DNA of 60,776 nt. Source: Mycobacterium sp. ENV421. GTDB lineage: Bacteria; Actinomycetota; Actinomycetes; Mycobacteriales; Mycobacteriaceae. A program made the position numbers and the translations under genes. Under the pieces are notes generated by a model. The model worked only from the letters and a program-made list of their open reading frames with translations. It did not search any database and was not told where the DNA came from. Shown piece by piece: positions 35,420 to 42,709 of the stretch (its first letter is position 1; each line of letters begins with the position of its first letter). The stretch spans positions 1 through 60,776 of the forward strand of contig NZ_PDHO01000031.1 of assembly GCF_002887815.1 (NCBI RefSeq), given 5' to 3'.

Positions 35420-36253
35420 GCCGCCGCGCCGAAGATATGCCTCCTTCGCGCGCCATAGAACCTCGGCAGGTCTGTCTTCGGCAATGACGCGAATGACCTC
35501 CCAACCGAGCCGCTCCAGCATCGGTAGACGGCGAATATCTCGCACATATTGACGCCTATCGCTGCGGTGTTGGTCGCCGTCGTACTCGAAAGCCAGCTTG
35601 AGATCGCGGTAACCCATGTCCAGGTATGCGATAGGAACTCCGCCGTCGAACACCGGGATTTGCGTCTCGGGTGTCGGCAGTCCGCCGTCGATCAGCAGGA
35701 GACGAAGCCAGCTTTCTTTTGGCGAAGCCGCTCCGGCATCGATCAACGGTAGGAGTTCGCGCAGCTGCCGGACGCCCCTAACCGGGCCATAGCGCTTCAT
35801 GATCAACTCGACACTCTCGGAAGAGATTGTCGTGACACGCATTAGCGCGTCCAGCCGCGCAAGTGCCGTCGCGCGCTTCTGGTACCGACCCAGGTCGAAA
35901 GCGGTGCGCGCGATAGTCGTCACCGGCAAGCCATCAACGGTCGTGACTTCGTCGTCGCTCACACGATCCATCCGGACTATCAGCCCGGGCTGCCGCCGTC
36001 GTTCACCCACCAGCACTTCGATCGCTACGTCGTCGTCGACCCATTCGGCGCCGTGCAATGCCGAGGCGGCGACGCCACCGATTACACCCGTTCGGTCGGT
36101 GTATAGCCACGCACCGAGCGCGCGGTCGCGCACGGATGGGATGGCGTACTTCGGGACGTAGACGCCTCGATACATCTGCCGGTACCAACGCTGTAGATCG
36201 TGACGGGAGAGGCCGCCGGCCAGCCCTTCCCTGCCGAGAAATACTTCAGTCAT
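35372..36253 (-). CDS. AbiEi-like winged-helix plus DUF559 endonuclease-like protein
   Basis: A 293-residue protein. The N-terminal 60 residues (SRHDLQRWYRQMYRGVYVP) resemble the AbiEi antitoxin winged helix; the middle (GVIGGVAASALHGAEWVD, LPVTTIARTAFDLGR) follows the AbiEi C-terminal pattern. Residues 175-285 resemble DUF559/Vsr-type PD-(D/E)XK nucleases: PKESWLRLLL, YLDMGYRDLKLAFEYDGDQH, LERLGWEVIRVIAED. Such fusions are widespread in mycobacteria and uncharacterised; no AbiEii toxin gene is adjacent. The gene is bounded by the 62-bp inverted repeats, and no equivalent is known to me at this point in M. tuberculosis. Confidence 0.8.
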   Translation of the reverse strand: MTEVFLGREGLAGGLSRHDLQRWYRQMYRGVYVPKYAIPSVRDRALGAWLYTDRTGVIGGVAASALHGAEWVDDDVAIEVLVGERRRQPGLIVRMDRVSDDEVTTVDGLPVTTIARTAFDLGRYQKRATALARLDALMRVTTISSESVELIMKRYGPVRGVRQLRELLPLIDAGAASPKESWLRLLLIDGGLPTPETQIPVFDGGVPIAYLDMGYRDLKLAFEYDGDQHRSDRRQYVRDIRRLPMLERLGWEVIRVIAEDRPAEVLWRAKEAYLRRGGAEIDEMTRSTRTFAA

Positions 36254-36285
36254 GTCGGCATCGTCGCCGCGGGGTCCGACAACCC

Positions 36286-36347
36286 GCCGAGATCGACGGA
36301 ATGTCGCGATCTACTCGCACTTCTTCTGCGAAGTGTCGGTTTGGGCG
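36286..36347. repeat. right 62-bp inverted repeat (IR-R) of the AbiEi/DUF559 unit
   Basis: Inverted copy of 35358-35419, lying 33 bp upstream of the AbiEi/DUF559 start. Read on the plus strand it still translates to AEIDGMSRSTRT, close to the C-terminal peptide of the gene (AEIDEMTRSTRT), so it may be the remnant 3' end of a second gene copy or a duplicated element end. Confidence 0.85.
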
Positions 36348-36381
36348 ATCAGGCGACTCGCGGGCATTGGGCGATCAGGCG
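36341..36381. repeat. 15-bp direct repeat at the 3' end of the EAL gene
   Basis: TTGGGCGATCAGGCG occurs at 36341-36355 and 36367-36381. The second copy contains the stop codon of the EAL gene; the first overlaps the end of IR-R. A short duplication of this kind could mark the junction where the repeat-bounded unit entered. Confidence 0.9.
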
Positions 36382-37148
36382 GCTGCGCATACCTCGGGAT
36401 TGACGTCGGCCACGCTCTCGAATGTCGGCCTGGCGATGTAATAGCCCTGGAACAGATGCACACCCAGGTCTTGCAGGCACTCCATCTCTTCGCGGCGTTC
36501 GATCCCCTCGGCGATGAGCCCGATCCCCAGCTCCTCGCTCATTCCGACGATGCCCTTGCAGATGGCCCTGCGCGCCTTGTCCTGATCGATGTCGCGGACC
36601 AGACCCATATCGATCTTGACCAGATCCGGCTGAAGATCCGCCAACAGGTTGAGTCCGGCATACCCGGCGCCGAAATCATCCATGGCGACGGTGAATCCGC
36701 GCTGCCGGTAGTCGGCCACGATCGCCTGCAGGTGCCCGAAGTCAGCGATCTTCTCCGCTTCGGTGAACTCAAAAACGATGCGGTCGGCAGGAAAGTCGTA
36801 CGTCTCAGCGGCTTCCAGCGTCGTCCGGATGCAGAGTTCCGGGCGGTAGACGGCGTTCGGCATGAAATTGACGTTCAGTGACGTCGAAATCCCCAACTGG
36901 GCCGCCAATCTGATCGCCGTGACACGGCACACCTGATCGAACCGGTACAAGTTGTGGTCGCCGACTTGGGCGAACACCGCCGACGCCGGCTCGTTGCGCA
37001 CACCGCGAACCAGCGCCTCGTGCGAGTGAACCTGTTTGGCACGACTGTCGAAGATCGGCTGGAACGCCATCGAGATCTCGAAATCCAAACCGGCACCGTC
37101 GACGCAGGCCCCGCAGTTCAGTGGGACAAAGTCGTCGGGCCTCGCCAT
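36375..37148 (-). CDS. stand-alone EAL-domain phosphodiesterase
   Basis: A 257-residue EAL protein, likely a cyclic di-GMP phosphodiesterase. All catalytic positions are kept: HEALVRG, LNVNFMPNAV, FEFTEAEKI, MDDFGAGYAGLNLL, VKIDMGLV, AEGIERREEME and LFQGYYIARP. There is no separate sensory domain; the short N-terminal stretch has CGAC, and a further cysteine lies three residues from the C terminus, a possible metal or redox switch (inference). It starts 19 bp after the recR stop on the same strand and is probably cotranscribed with ybaB-recR. Confidence 0.92.
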   Translation of the reverse strand: MARPDDFVPLNCGACVDGAGLDFEISMAFQPIFDSRAKQVHSHEALVRGVRNEPASAVFAQVGDHNLYRFDQVCRVTAIRLAAQLGISTSLNVNFMPNAVYRPELCIRTTLEAAETYDFPADRIVFEFTEAEKIADFGHLQAIVADYRQRGFTVAMDDFGAGYAGLNLLADLQPDLVKIDMGLVRDIDQDKARRAICKGIVGMSEELGIGLIAEGIERREEMECLQDLGVHLFQGYYIARPTFESVADVNPEVCAAA

Positions 37149-37167
37149 GTAGGCGATCCTACGGAAG

Positions 37168-37779
37168 CTAAACCATCTGGCGGCGGCCGGACAGCGCGCG
37201 GCCCAGCGTCAGCTCGTCGGCGAACTCCAGATCGCCACCCATCGGCAAGCCCGAGGCGATCCGCGACACCGTCAGCCCGGGAATGTCGCGCAAGATCCGC
37301 ACCAGGTAGGTGGCTGTCGCCTCGCCTTCGGTGTTCGGGTCGGTCGCGATGATCACCTCGGTGATGTCCACCCCGTCGACCCGCTCACCAATCCTGTTCA
37401 GGAGCTGGCGAATTCGAAGTTGATCAGGTCCGATGCCGGACAGCGGGTCGAGCGCTCCGCCAAGTACGTGATAGCGCCCGCGGAACTCGCGGGTGCGTTC
37501 CACGGCCTGCACATCCTTGGGTTCCTCGACCACACACACCAGCGCCCCGTCGCGACGCGCGTCACTGCAGATGCGGCACCGCTCGGCATCGGAGACGTTG
37601 CCGCACACCTCGCAGAACTGCACCCCGTCGCGGACCCTGCCCAGCGCCGCGGTCAGCCGGTCGATGTCCGGCGGCTCCACCGACAACAGATGGAACGCGA
37701 TCCGCTGCGCACTCTTGGGACCGACGCCCGGCAGCTTGCCGAGCTCGTCGATCAGATCCTGGACGGGTCCTTCGAACAA
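37168..37779 (-). CDS. recR: recombination mediator RecR
   Basis: RecFOR-pathway DNA repair protein. The 203-residue chain has the helix-hairpin-helix GKLPGVGPKSAQRIAFHLL, a four-cysteine zinc finger CEVC...CRIC near residues 56-70, a Toprim domain (VCVVEEPKDVQAVERT...) and the Walker B-like C terminus. Located 4 bp after ybaB; the conserved ybaB-recR pair. Corresponds to Rv3715c. Confidence 0.97.
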   Translation of the reverse strand: MFEGPVQDLIDELGKLPGVGPKSAQRIAFHLLSVEPPDIDRLTAALGRVRDGVQFCEVCGNVSDAERCRICSDARRDGALVCVVEEPKDVQAVERTREFRGRYHVLGGALDPLSGIGPDQLRIRQLLNRIGERVDGVDITEVIIATDPNTEGEATATYLVRILRDIPGLTVSRIASGLPMGGDLEFADELTLGRALSGRRQMV

Positions 37780-37783
37780 CGCG

Positions 37784-38164
37784 TCAGGCCCCCGGAATGC
37801 CTGGGGCCTGCCCGGCCAACGGGCCGAGGTGGGTCTGGGCCAGGATCGTGAACTGGCGAGCCGAATCGGCGAGCGCGCCGACGATCAGGTCCTGCAGCGT
37901 CTCGACGTCATCGGGGTTGACGACCTTCGGGTCGATGCGGATCCCGACGACCTCACCGCTGCCCTTCATCGTCACCTGCACCAGACCGCCGCCGGCCTGA
38001 CCGTGCACCTCGGCGGCGGCCAGCGCGGCCTGCGCCTCCATCAGCTTCTGCTGCATCTCCTGGGCCTGCGCCAGCGCGGCCTGCAGACCGGGCATCACCT
38101 GGTCGCGCATCTGCTCCGCCTGCTCGCGAAAACCCTCGAGGTTCGGAATCTCACCGGGTTGCAT
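37784..38164 (-). CDS. YbaB/EbfC nucleoid-associated protein
   Basis: A 126-residue small DNA-binding protein of the YbaB/EbfC family: helical segment with AQAQEMQQKLMEAQAALAAA, then the conserved VTMKGSGEVVGIRIDPKVV core and a C-terminal DLIVGALADS helix. It likely forms dimers that coat DNA. Overlap-near spacing (4 bp) to recR. Corresponds to Rv3716c. Confidence 0.93.
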   Translation of the reverse strand: MQPGEIPNLEGFREQAEQMRDQVMPGLQAALAQAQEMQQKLMEAQAALAAAEVHGQAGGGLVQVTMKGSGEVVGIRIDPKVVNPDDVETLQDLIVGALADSARQFTILAQTHLGPLAGQAPGIPGA

Positions 38165-38253
38165 GACAGTCTCCTTGCGTCTCGGTCTCGACTTGGTTTC
38201 GCCTGCGAATTCGGGCAGTCAGCGACTTCAAGACTAGACGGCGAAGAGTTACG

Positions 38254-39027
38254 GTGACGCGCGTGCTTATGTCCGCCCGAGCTCGTGTCGTGGCCGCAGC
38301 ATGCACCAGCGTCATGCTGGTTGTGTCGACGGTGACCAGTCCGCTTGCCCATGCCGCGCCGACCAGCATCGCCGGGATGATCGTGTTCCTGGACCCCGGC
38401 CACAACGGTGCCAACGACGCGTCGCTGACCAAGCAGGTGCCGACCGGCCGTGGCGGCACCAAGGACTGCCAGACGTCGGGCACCACCACCAACGACGGCT
38501 TCCCCGAACACACCTTCAACTGGGACACCGTGCTGCTGATCCGCCAGATGCTGACTCAGCTCGGAGTCCGCACCGCGATGTCCCGCGGCAACGACAACCA
38601 AGTGGCGGCCTGCGTCGACGAGCGCGCCGCGATGGCCAACGCACTCAAGCCGAACGCGATCGTGTCGATTCACGCCGACGGCGGCCCGGCGACCGGGCGC
38701 GGTTTCCACGTCAACTACTCCAGCCCGCCGTTGAATCAGGCCCAGGCCGGCCCGTCGGTGCAGCTCGCCCGCGCGATGCGCGACCAGATGGTCGCGGCCG
38801 GGATCCCGGCAGCCAACTACATCGGCTCTGACGGCCTCTACGGCCGCGCCGACCTCGCCGGGCTGAACCTCGCCCAGTACCCGGCGGTGCTGGTCGAGTG
38901 CGGCAACATGAAAAATCCGGCCGACTCGGAACTGATGGAAAGCCCGGAGGGTCGCCAGAAATACGCCACCGCCGTCGTTCAGGGCATCGCGGCGTTCCTG
39001 GCCACCCAGCCGGCGCGCGCCAGCTAG
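38254..39027 (+). CDS. ami1: N-acetylmuramoyl-L-alanine amidase (Ami1-like)
   Basis: Secreted Amidase_3 enzyme that cleaves the stem peptide from peptidoglycan. The 257-residue precursor has a signal peptide ending SPLAHAAPT near residue 30. Zinc ligands by family pattern: H in VFLDPGHNGAND, E in FPEHTFNWDT, H in IVSIHADGG; the catalytic glutamate is in VLVECGNMKNPADS. GTG 38254 is used; ATG 38269 is an alternative. It has no cell-wall-binding domain, as in Rv3717. Its stop overlaps the convergent SRPBCC gene by 4 bases. Confidence 0.93.
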   Translation: MTRVLMSARARVVAAACTSVMLVVSTVTSPLAHAAPTSIAGMIVFLDPGHNGANDASLTKQVPTGRGGTKDCQTSGTTTNDGFPEHTFNWDTVLLIRQMLTQLGVRTAMSRGNDNQVAACVDERAAMANALKPNAIVSIHADGGPATGRGFHVNYSSPPLNQAQAGPSVQLARAMRDQMVAAGIPAANYIGSDGLYGRADLAGLNLAQYPAVLVECGNMKNPADSELMESPEGRQKYATAVVQGIAAFLATQPARAS

Positions 39028-39470
39028 GCCTTCCCGGCCTCGACGGTCTTCTTGAGGTTGCCCAGCAGCTCGTCCTGAATCCGGCGCAGGCCCAGCGGCG
39101 CGAACGTCTTCTCGAAGAAGCCGCCGATGCCGCCGGCGCCGGTCCACGTCGTCTTGAGGGTGACGCTGGAGCCCGGGCCGGCGGGCGCGACGGTCCAATT
39201 GATCACCATCGAGGAATTCGCGTCCTTCTCGATGACGGTGTGGCCGGCGACATCGACGACGGCCTGCACCTCCCGCACCCGCGACTTGGTGGCCTGCAGC
39301 TTCCACTTGGCGACCGTGCCCTGGCCCTTGCCGCCCTGCAGCACCTGGTACTCGCTGTACTGCGGCGAGAGGATCTTCGGGCGCACGTTCTGGTAGTCGG
39401 CGATCGCGTCGAGCACGGCGGCCGGTTCGGCGTCGATCAAGATCGAACTTGCGGCGCTGACCTGTCCCAT
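39024..39470 (-). CDS. SRPBCC (START-like) polyketide cyclase/lipid-binding family protein
   Basis: A 148-residue protein of the SRPBCC helix-grip superfamily: strand opening AASSILIDAEPAAVLDAIADYQNV, central strands with TVIEKDANSSMVINWTVAP and a long C-terminal helix KTFAPLGLRRIQDELLGNLKK. It binds a hydrophobic ligand by family analogy; the ligand is unknown. ATG 39470 follows GAGGAG. Corresponds to Rv3718c. It lies divergent to bfaB, with 88 bp between. Confidence 0.85.
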   Translation of the reverse strand: MGQVSAASSILIDAEPAAVLDAIADYQNVRPKILSPQYSEYQVLQGGKGQGTVAKWKLQATKSRVREVQAVVDVAGHTVIEKDANSSMVINWTVAPAGPGSSVTLKTTWTGAGGIGGFFEKTFAPLGLRRIQDELLGNLKKTVEAGKA

Positions 39471-39558
39471 CGGGTAAAACTCCTCGTTAACGGCGGTTTC
39501 GGTGTGATCCACCAGCCGTGCGGTCGCATCGGCTGTGGCTGCGGACTAGCGTAGTCGT

Positions 39559-40941
39559 GTGTCTGTTTCTGCAGCACTGTCAGCTCATGCCCAGGGCGTG
39601 GAGCGGCTTCTGGCCAGCTACCGCGCCATTCCTTCGAACGCCCCCGTCCGTCTGGCGAAACCGACGTCGAACCTCTTCCGCGCACGCGCCAAGAGCACCG
39701 CGCCCGGGTTGGACACCTCCGGGCTGACCAACGTGATCTCCGTTGACCAGGCTGCCAGGACCGCCGATGTCGCGGGCATGTGCACCTACCAGGACCTGGT
39801 GGACGCGACCCTGCCCTACGGCCTGTCCCCGCTGGTGGTTCCGCAGCTCAAGACCATCACCCTGGGCGGGGCGGTGACCGGACTGGGGATCGAGTCGGCG
39901 TCGTTCCGCAACGGTCTGCCGCACGAGTCCGTGATCGAGATGGACATCCTGACCGGCTCGGGTGAAGTGATCACCGCAAGCCGGCACCAGCATCCAGACT
40001 TGTTCCGGAGCTTTCCCAATTCCTATGGCACACTTGGCTATTCGGTGCGCCTGAAGATCGAGCTCGAGCCGGTCAAGCCGTTCGTCGCACTCAAGCACCT
40101 ACGGTTCCACTCGTTGGCCGACCTGGTCACCGCGATGGACCGGATCATCGAAACCGGCGGATACGACGGCACCCGGGTCGACTACCTCGACGGCGTGGTG
40201 TTCAGCGCCGACGAGAGCTATCTGTGCCTGGGCGTGCAGACTCCCACCGCCGGATCGGTCAGTGACTACACCGGCCAGGACATCTACTACCGCTCGATCC
40301 AGCATGCCGGGGAGGACGGGGCGGTCAAGGACGACCGGCTGACCATTCACGACTACCTCTGGCGCTGGGACACCGATTGGTTCTGGTGCTCGCGGGCTTT
40401 CGGCGCACAGAACCCGAAGATCCGCCGGTGGTGGCCGCGGCGCTACCGGCGGAGCAGCTTCTACTGGAAGCTGATCGGCTACGACCAGCGGTTCAACATC
40501 GCCGACCGGATCGAGGCCCGGCACGGCCGTCCGCCGCTGGAGCGAGTGGTCCAGGACGTCGAGGTGCCGATCGAGCACTGCGTCGAATTCCTGGACTGGT
40601 TCCTGACGAACGTCCCGATCGAGCCGCTGTGGTTGTGCCCGCTGCGGCTGCGCGATCCGGCGGGCTGGCCGCTGTATCCGCTGCGCGCCGAGCACAGCTA
40701 CGTCAACATCGGGTTCTGGTCCTCGGTACCGACGGGGCCCACTCCCGGCCACACGAACCGCCTCATTGAAGAGCAGATCGGCAAGCTCGACGGGCACAAG
40801 TCGCTGTATTCCGACGCGTTTTACAGCCGGGAAGAGTTTGACAATCTCTACGGCGGCGAAACCTATAAGACCGTAAAAAAGACCTACGACCCTGATTCAC
40901 GGCTGCTGGACCTGTATGCAAAGGCGGTGCAACGACAATGA
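39559..40941 (+). CDS. bfaB: FAD-dependent oxidoreductase of tuberculostearate synthesis (BfaB/TmsA)
   Basis: A 460-residue VAO/PCMH-family flavoprotein. The FAD-binding half contains VPQLKTITLGGAVTGLGIES near residue 93 and FPNSYGTLGYSVRLKIEL near 151. In mycobacteria this protein reduces the 10-methylene fatty acyl intermediate made by the neighbouring methyltransferase, giving 10-methylstearic (tuberculostearic) acid of membrane phospholipids. GTG 39559 is the start. The stop overlaps bfaA by 4 bases (ATGA). Corresponds to Rv3719. Confidence 0.9.
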   Translation: MSVSAALSAHAQGVERLLASYRAIPSNAPVRLAKPTSNLFRARAKSTAPGLDTSGLTNVISVDQAARTADVAGMCTYQDLVDATLPYGLSPLVVPQLKTITLGGAVTGLGIESASFRNGLPHESVIEMDILTGSGEVITASRHQHPDLFRSFPNSYGTLGYSVRLKIELEPVKPFVALKHLRFHSLADLVTAMDRIIETGGYDGTRVDYLDGVVFSADESYLCLGVQTPTAGSVSDYTGQDIYYRSIQHAGEDGAVKDDRLTIHDYLWRWDTDWFWCSRAFGAQNPKIRRWWPRRYRRSSFYWKLIGYDQRFNIADRIEARHGRPPLERVVQDVEVPIEHCVEFLDWFLTNVPIEPLWLCPLRLRDPAGWPLYPLRAEHSYVNIGFWSSVPTGPTPGHTNRLIEEQIGKLDGHKSLYSDAFYSREEFDNLYGGETYKTVKKTYDPDSRLLDLYAKAVQRQ

Positions 40942-42251
40942 CGACCTTTCGTGAGAACGAGGCGCATACGCCCGGAAAGTTCAAACTGGCCGAGATCCTC
41001 GAGATCTTCACTGCCGGTGGCGAACTACCGCTGAAGTTCACCGCCTACGACGGCAGTTCCGCGGGGCCCGACGACGCCGAGCTGGGCCTGGACCTGCTCA
41101 CCCCGCGGGGGACCACGTATCTGGCGACCGCCCCGGGCGATCTGGGCCTGGCGCGCGCCTACGTCTCGGGCGACCTCGAGATGCAGGGCGTACACCCCGG
41201 CGATCCGTACGACCTGCTGCGGGCGCTCTCCCACCAGTTGGATTTCAAGCGGCCACCAGCGCGGGTTCTGGTCGATATCGTGCGCTCGATCGGTATCGAG
41301 CACCTCAAGCCGATCGCTCCGCCGCCGCAGGAAGCGCTGCCGCGGTGGCGCCGCGTCGCCGAAGGCCTGCGGCACAGCAAGAAGCGCGACGCCGATGCCA
41401 TCCACCACCACTACGACGTGTCAAACACGTTCTACGAGTGGGTTCTTGGGCCGTCGATGACCTACACATGTGCCTGCTACCCGAACGCGGACGCGACGCT
41501 GGAAGAGGCGCAGGAGAACAAGTACCGGCTGGTGTTCGAGAAGCTGCGCCTGAAGCCCGGCGACCGTCTGCTCGACGTCGGCTGCGGCTGGGGTGGCATG
41601 GTGCGCTATGCGGCGAAGCACGGCGTGAAGGCGATCGGCGTGACGCTCTCCCGTGAGCAGGCCGCCTGGGCGCAGAAGGCCATTGCCGAGCAGGGCTTGG
41701 CCGACCTGGCCGAGGTCCGCCACAGCGACTACCGCGACGTGCGGGAGAGCGGCTTCGACGCGGTGTCGTCGATCGGGTTGACCGAGCACATCGGGGTGGC
41801 CAACTACCCGGCGTACTTCGGCTTCCTGAAGACCAAACTGCGCGTCGGCGGGCTGCTGCTCAACCACTGCATCACCCGCCCCGACAACAAGACCGGCCCC
41901 AGCGCGGGCGGTTTCATCGACCGTTACGTCTTCCCCGACGGGGAGCTGACCGGGTCCGGCCGCATCATCACCGAAGCCCAAGACGCCGGCCTGGAAGTCG
42001 TGCACGAGGAGAACCTGCGCCACCACTATGCGATGACGTTGCGCGACTGGTGCCGCAATCTCGTCGAGCACTGGGACGAAGCTGTCGCAGAGGTGGGGCT
42101 GGCCACCGCCAAGGTGTGGGGCCTGTACATGGCAGGCTCCCGGCTCGGATTCGAAACCAATGTCGTTCAGCTGCACCAGGTTCTGGCGGTCAAACTGGAC
42201 GAGAAGGGCGGCGACGCCGGACTGCCGCTGCGCCCGTGGTGGACGGCGTAG
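40938..42251 (+). CDS. bfaA: fatty acyl C10 methyltransferase of tuberculostearate synthesis (BfaA/TmsB)
   Basis: A 437-residue SAM-dependent methyltransferase of the cyclopropane fatty acid synthase family, acting on oleoyl chains of phospholipids to give the 10-methylene product. Motifs: HHYDVSNTFYEWVLGPSMTYTC near residue 155, the SAM site LLDVGCGWGGMVRYAAKHGV near 212, VTLSREQAAWAQ and SIGLTEHIG. It has an extended N-terminal domain of about 130 residues compared with CmaA-type enzymes, as in Rv3720. Coupled to bfaB by an ATGA overlap. Confidence 0.92.
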   Translation: MTTFRENEAHTPGKFKLAEILEIFTAGGELPLKFTAYDGSSAGPDDAELGLDLLTPRGTTYLATAPGDLGLARAYVSGDLEMQGVHPGDPYDLLRALSHQLDFKRPPARVLVDIVRSIGIEHLKPIAPPPQEALPRWRRVAEGLRHSKKRDADAIHHHYDVSNTFYEWVLGPSMTYTCACYPNADATLEEAQENKYRLVFEKLRLKPGDRLLDVGCGWGGMVRYAAKHGVKAIGVTLSREQAAWAQKAIAEQGLADLAEVRHSDYRDVRESGFDAVSSIGLTEHIGVANYPAYFGFLKTKLRVGGLLLNHCITRPDNKTGPSAGGFIDRYVFPDGELTGSGRIITEAQDAGLEVVHEENLRHHYAMTLRDWCRNLVEHWDEAVAEVGLATAKVWGLYMAGSRLGFETNVVQLHQVLAVKLDEKGGDAGLPLRPWWTA

Positions 42252-42254
42252 ATC

Positions 42255-42626
42255 CTAGACCGCCGATCCGGGCAGCTGACCGCAGCGATTCTTGATGTCC
42301 AGCAACGGTTGTCGAATTCCGGTGATGTCGGAGGCCGTCTGCGGGTTGGCGGCCATGTAGGTCTTGACCCGGGTGAGCACCTGGGCGCGGGGCAGGCCGG
42401 CCAGGCTGGTGAAGAAAGCATTCACGTCGGGATGGGTGAACAGGTACGCCGATGTCGCGGCCTGCACGCCCATTCGCACGCCTTCCAGATCGGCGGCGGT
42501 GCAGTTCGGCGGTGGCGGCGGCACATCGGGATCTGCTGCCGCAGAGGGAAGTTGGCCGAACAGAGCCACTGCGAGGGCGCCGCATCCGGCGAGCGTCGCC
42601 GCGATTCGACGACTGTCGATGATCAT
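42255..42626 (-). CDS. secreted MHB-domain heme-binding protein
   Basis: A 123-residue exported protein: signal peptide ending PSAAADPD near residue 31, then a mycobacterial hemophore (MHB, Rv0203-like) domain with paired cysteines NCTAADLEGV and IKNRCGQL and the helical core TSAYLFTHPDVNAFF. Likely binds heme outside the membrane. ATG 42626 is chosen to put the signal at the N terminus; the open frame extends upstream without support. It ends 3 bp from the convergent bfaA stop. Confidence 0.8.
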   Translation of the reverse strand: MIIDSRRIAATLAGCGALAVALFGQLPSAAADPDVPPPPPNCTAADLEGVRMGVQAATSAYLFTHPDVNAFFTSLAGLPRAQVLTRVKTYMAANPQTASDITGIRQPLLDIKNRCGQLPGSAV

Positions 42627-42709
42627 GCACCGACGGTAAAGGGGCCGACGCACCAGCGCTTCACAGCACAGCAGACCCACAGCGGACCACGAGACCGCAC
42701 ACAGAACTG

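Noticed and set aside
35372..36253. type IV AbiE toxin-antitoxin operon
   Set aside because: Only an AbiEi-like N-terminal part is present, fused to a nuclease-like domain; no AbiEii nucleotidyltransferase gene is adjacent.
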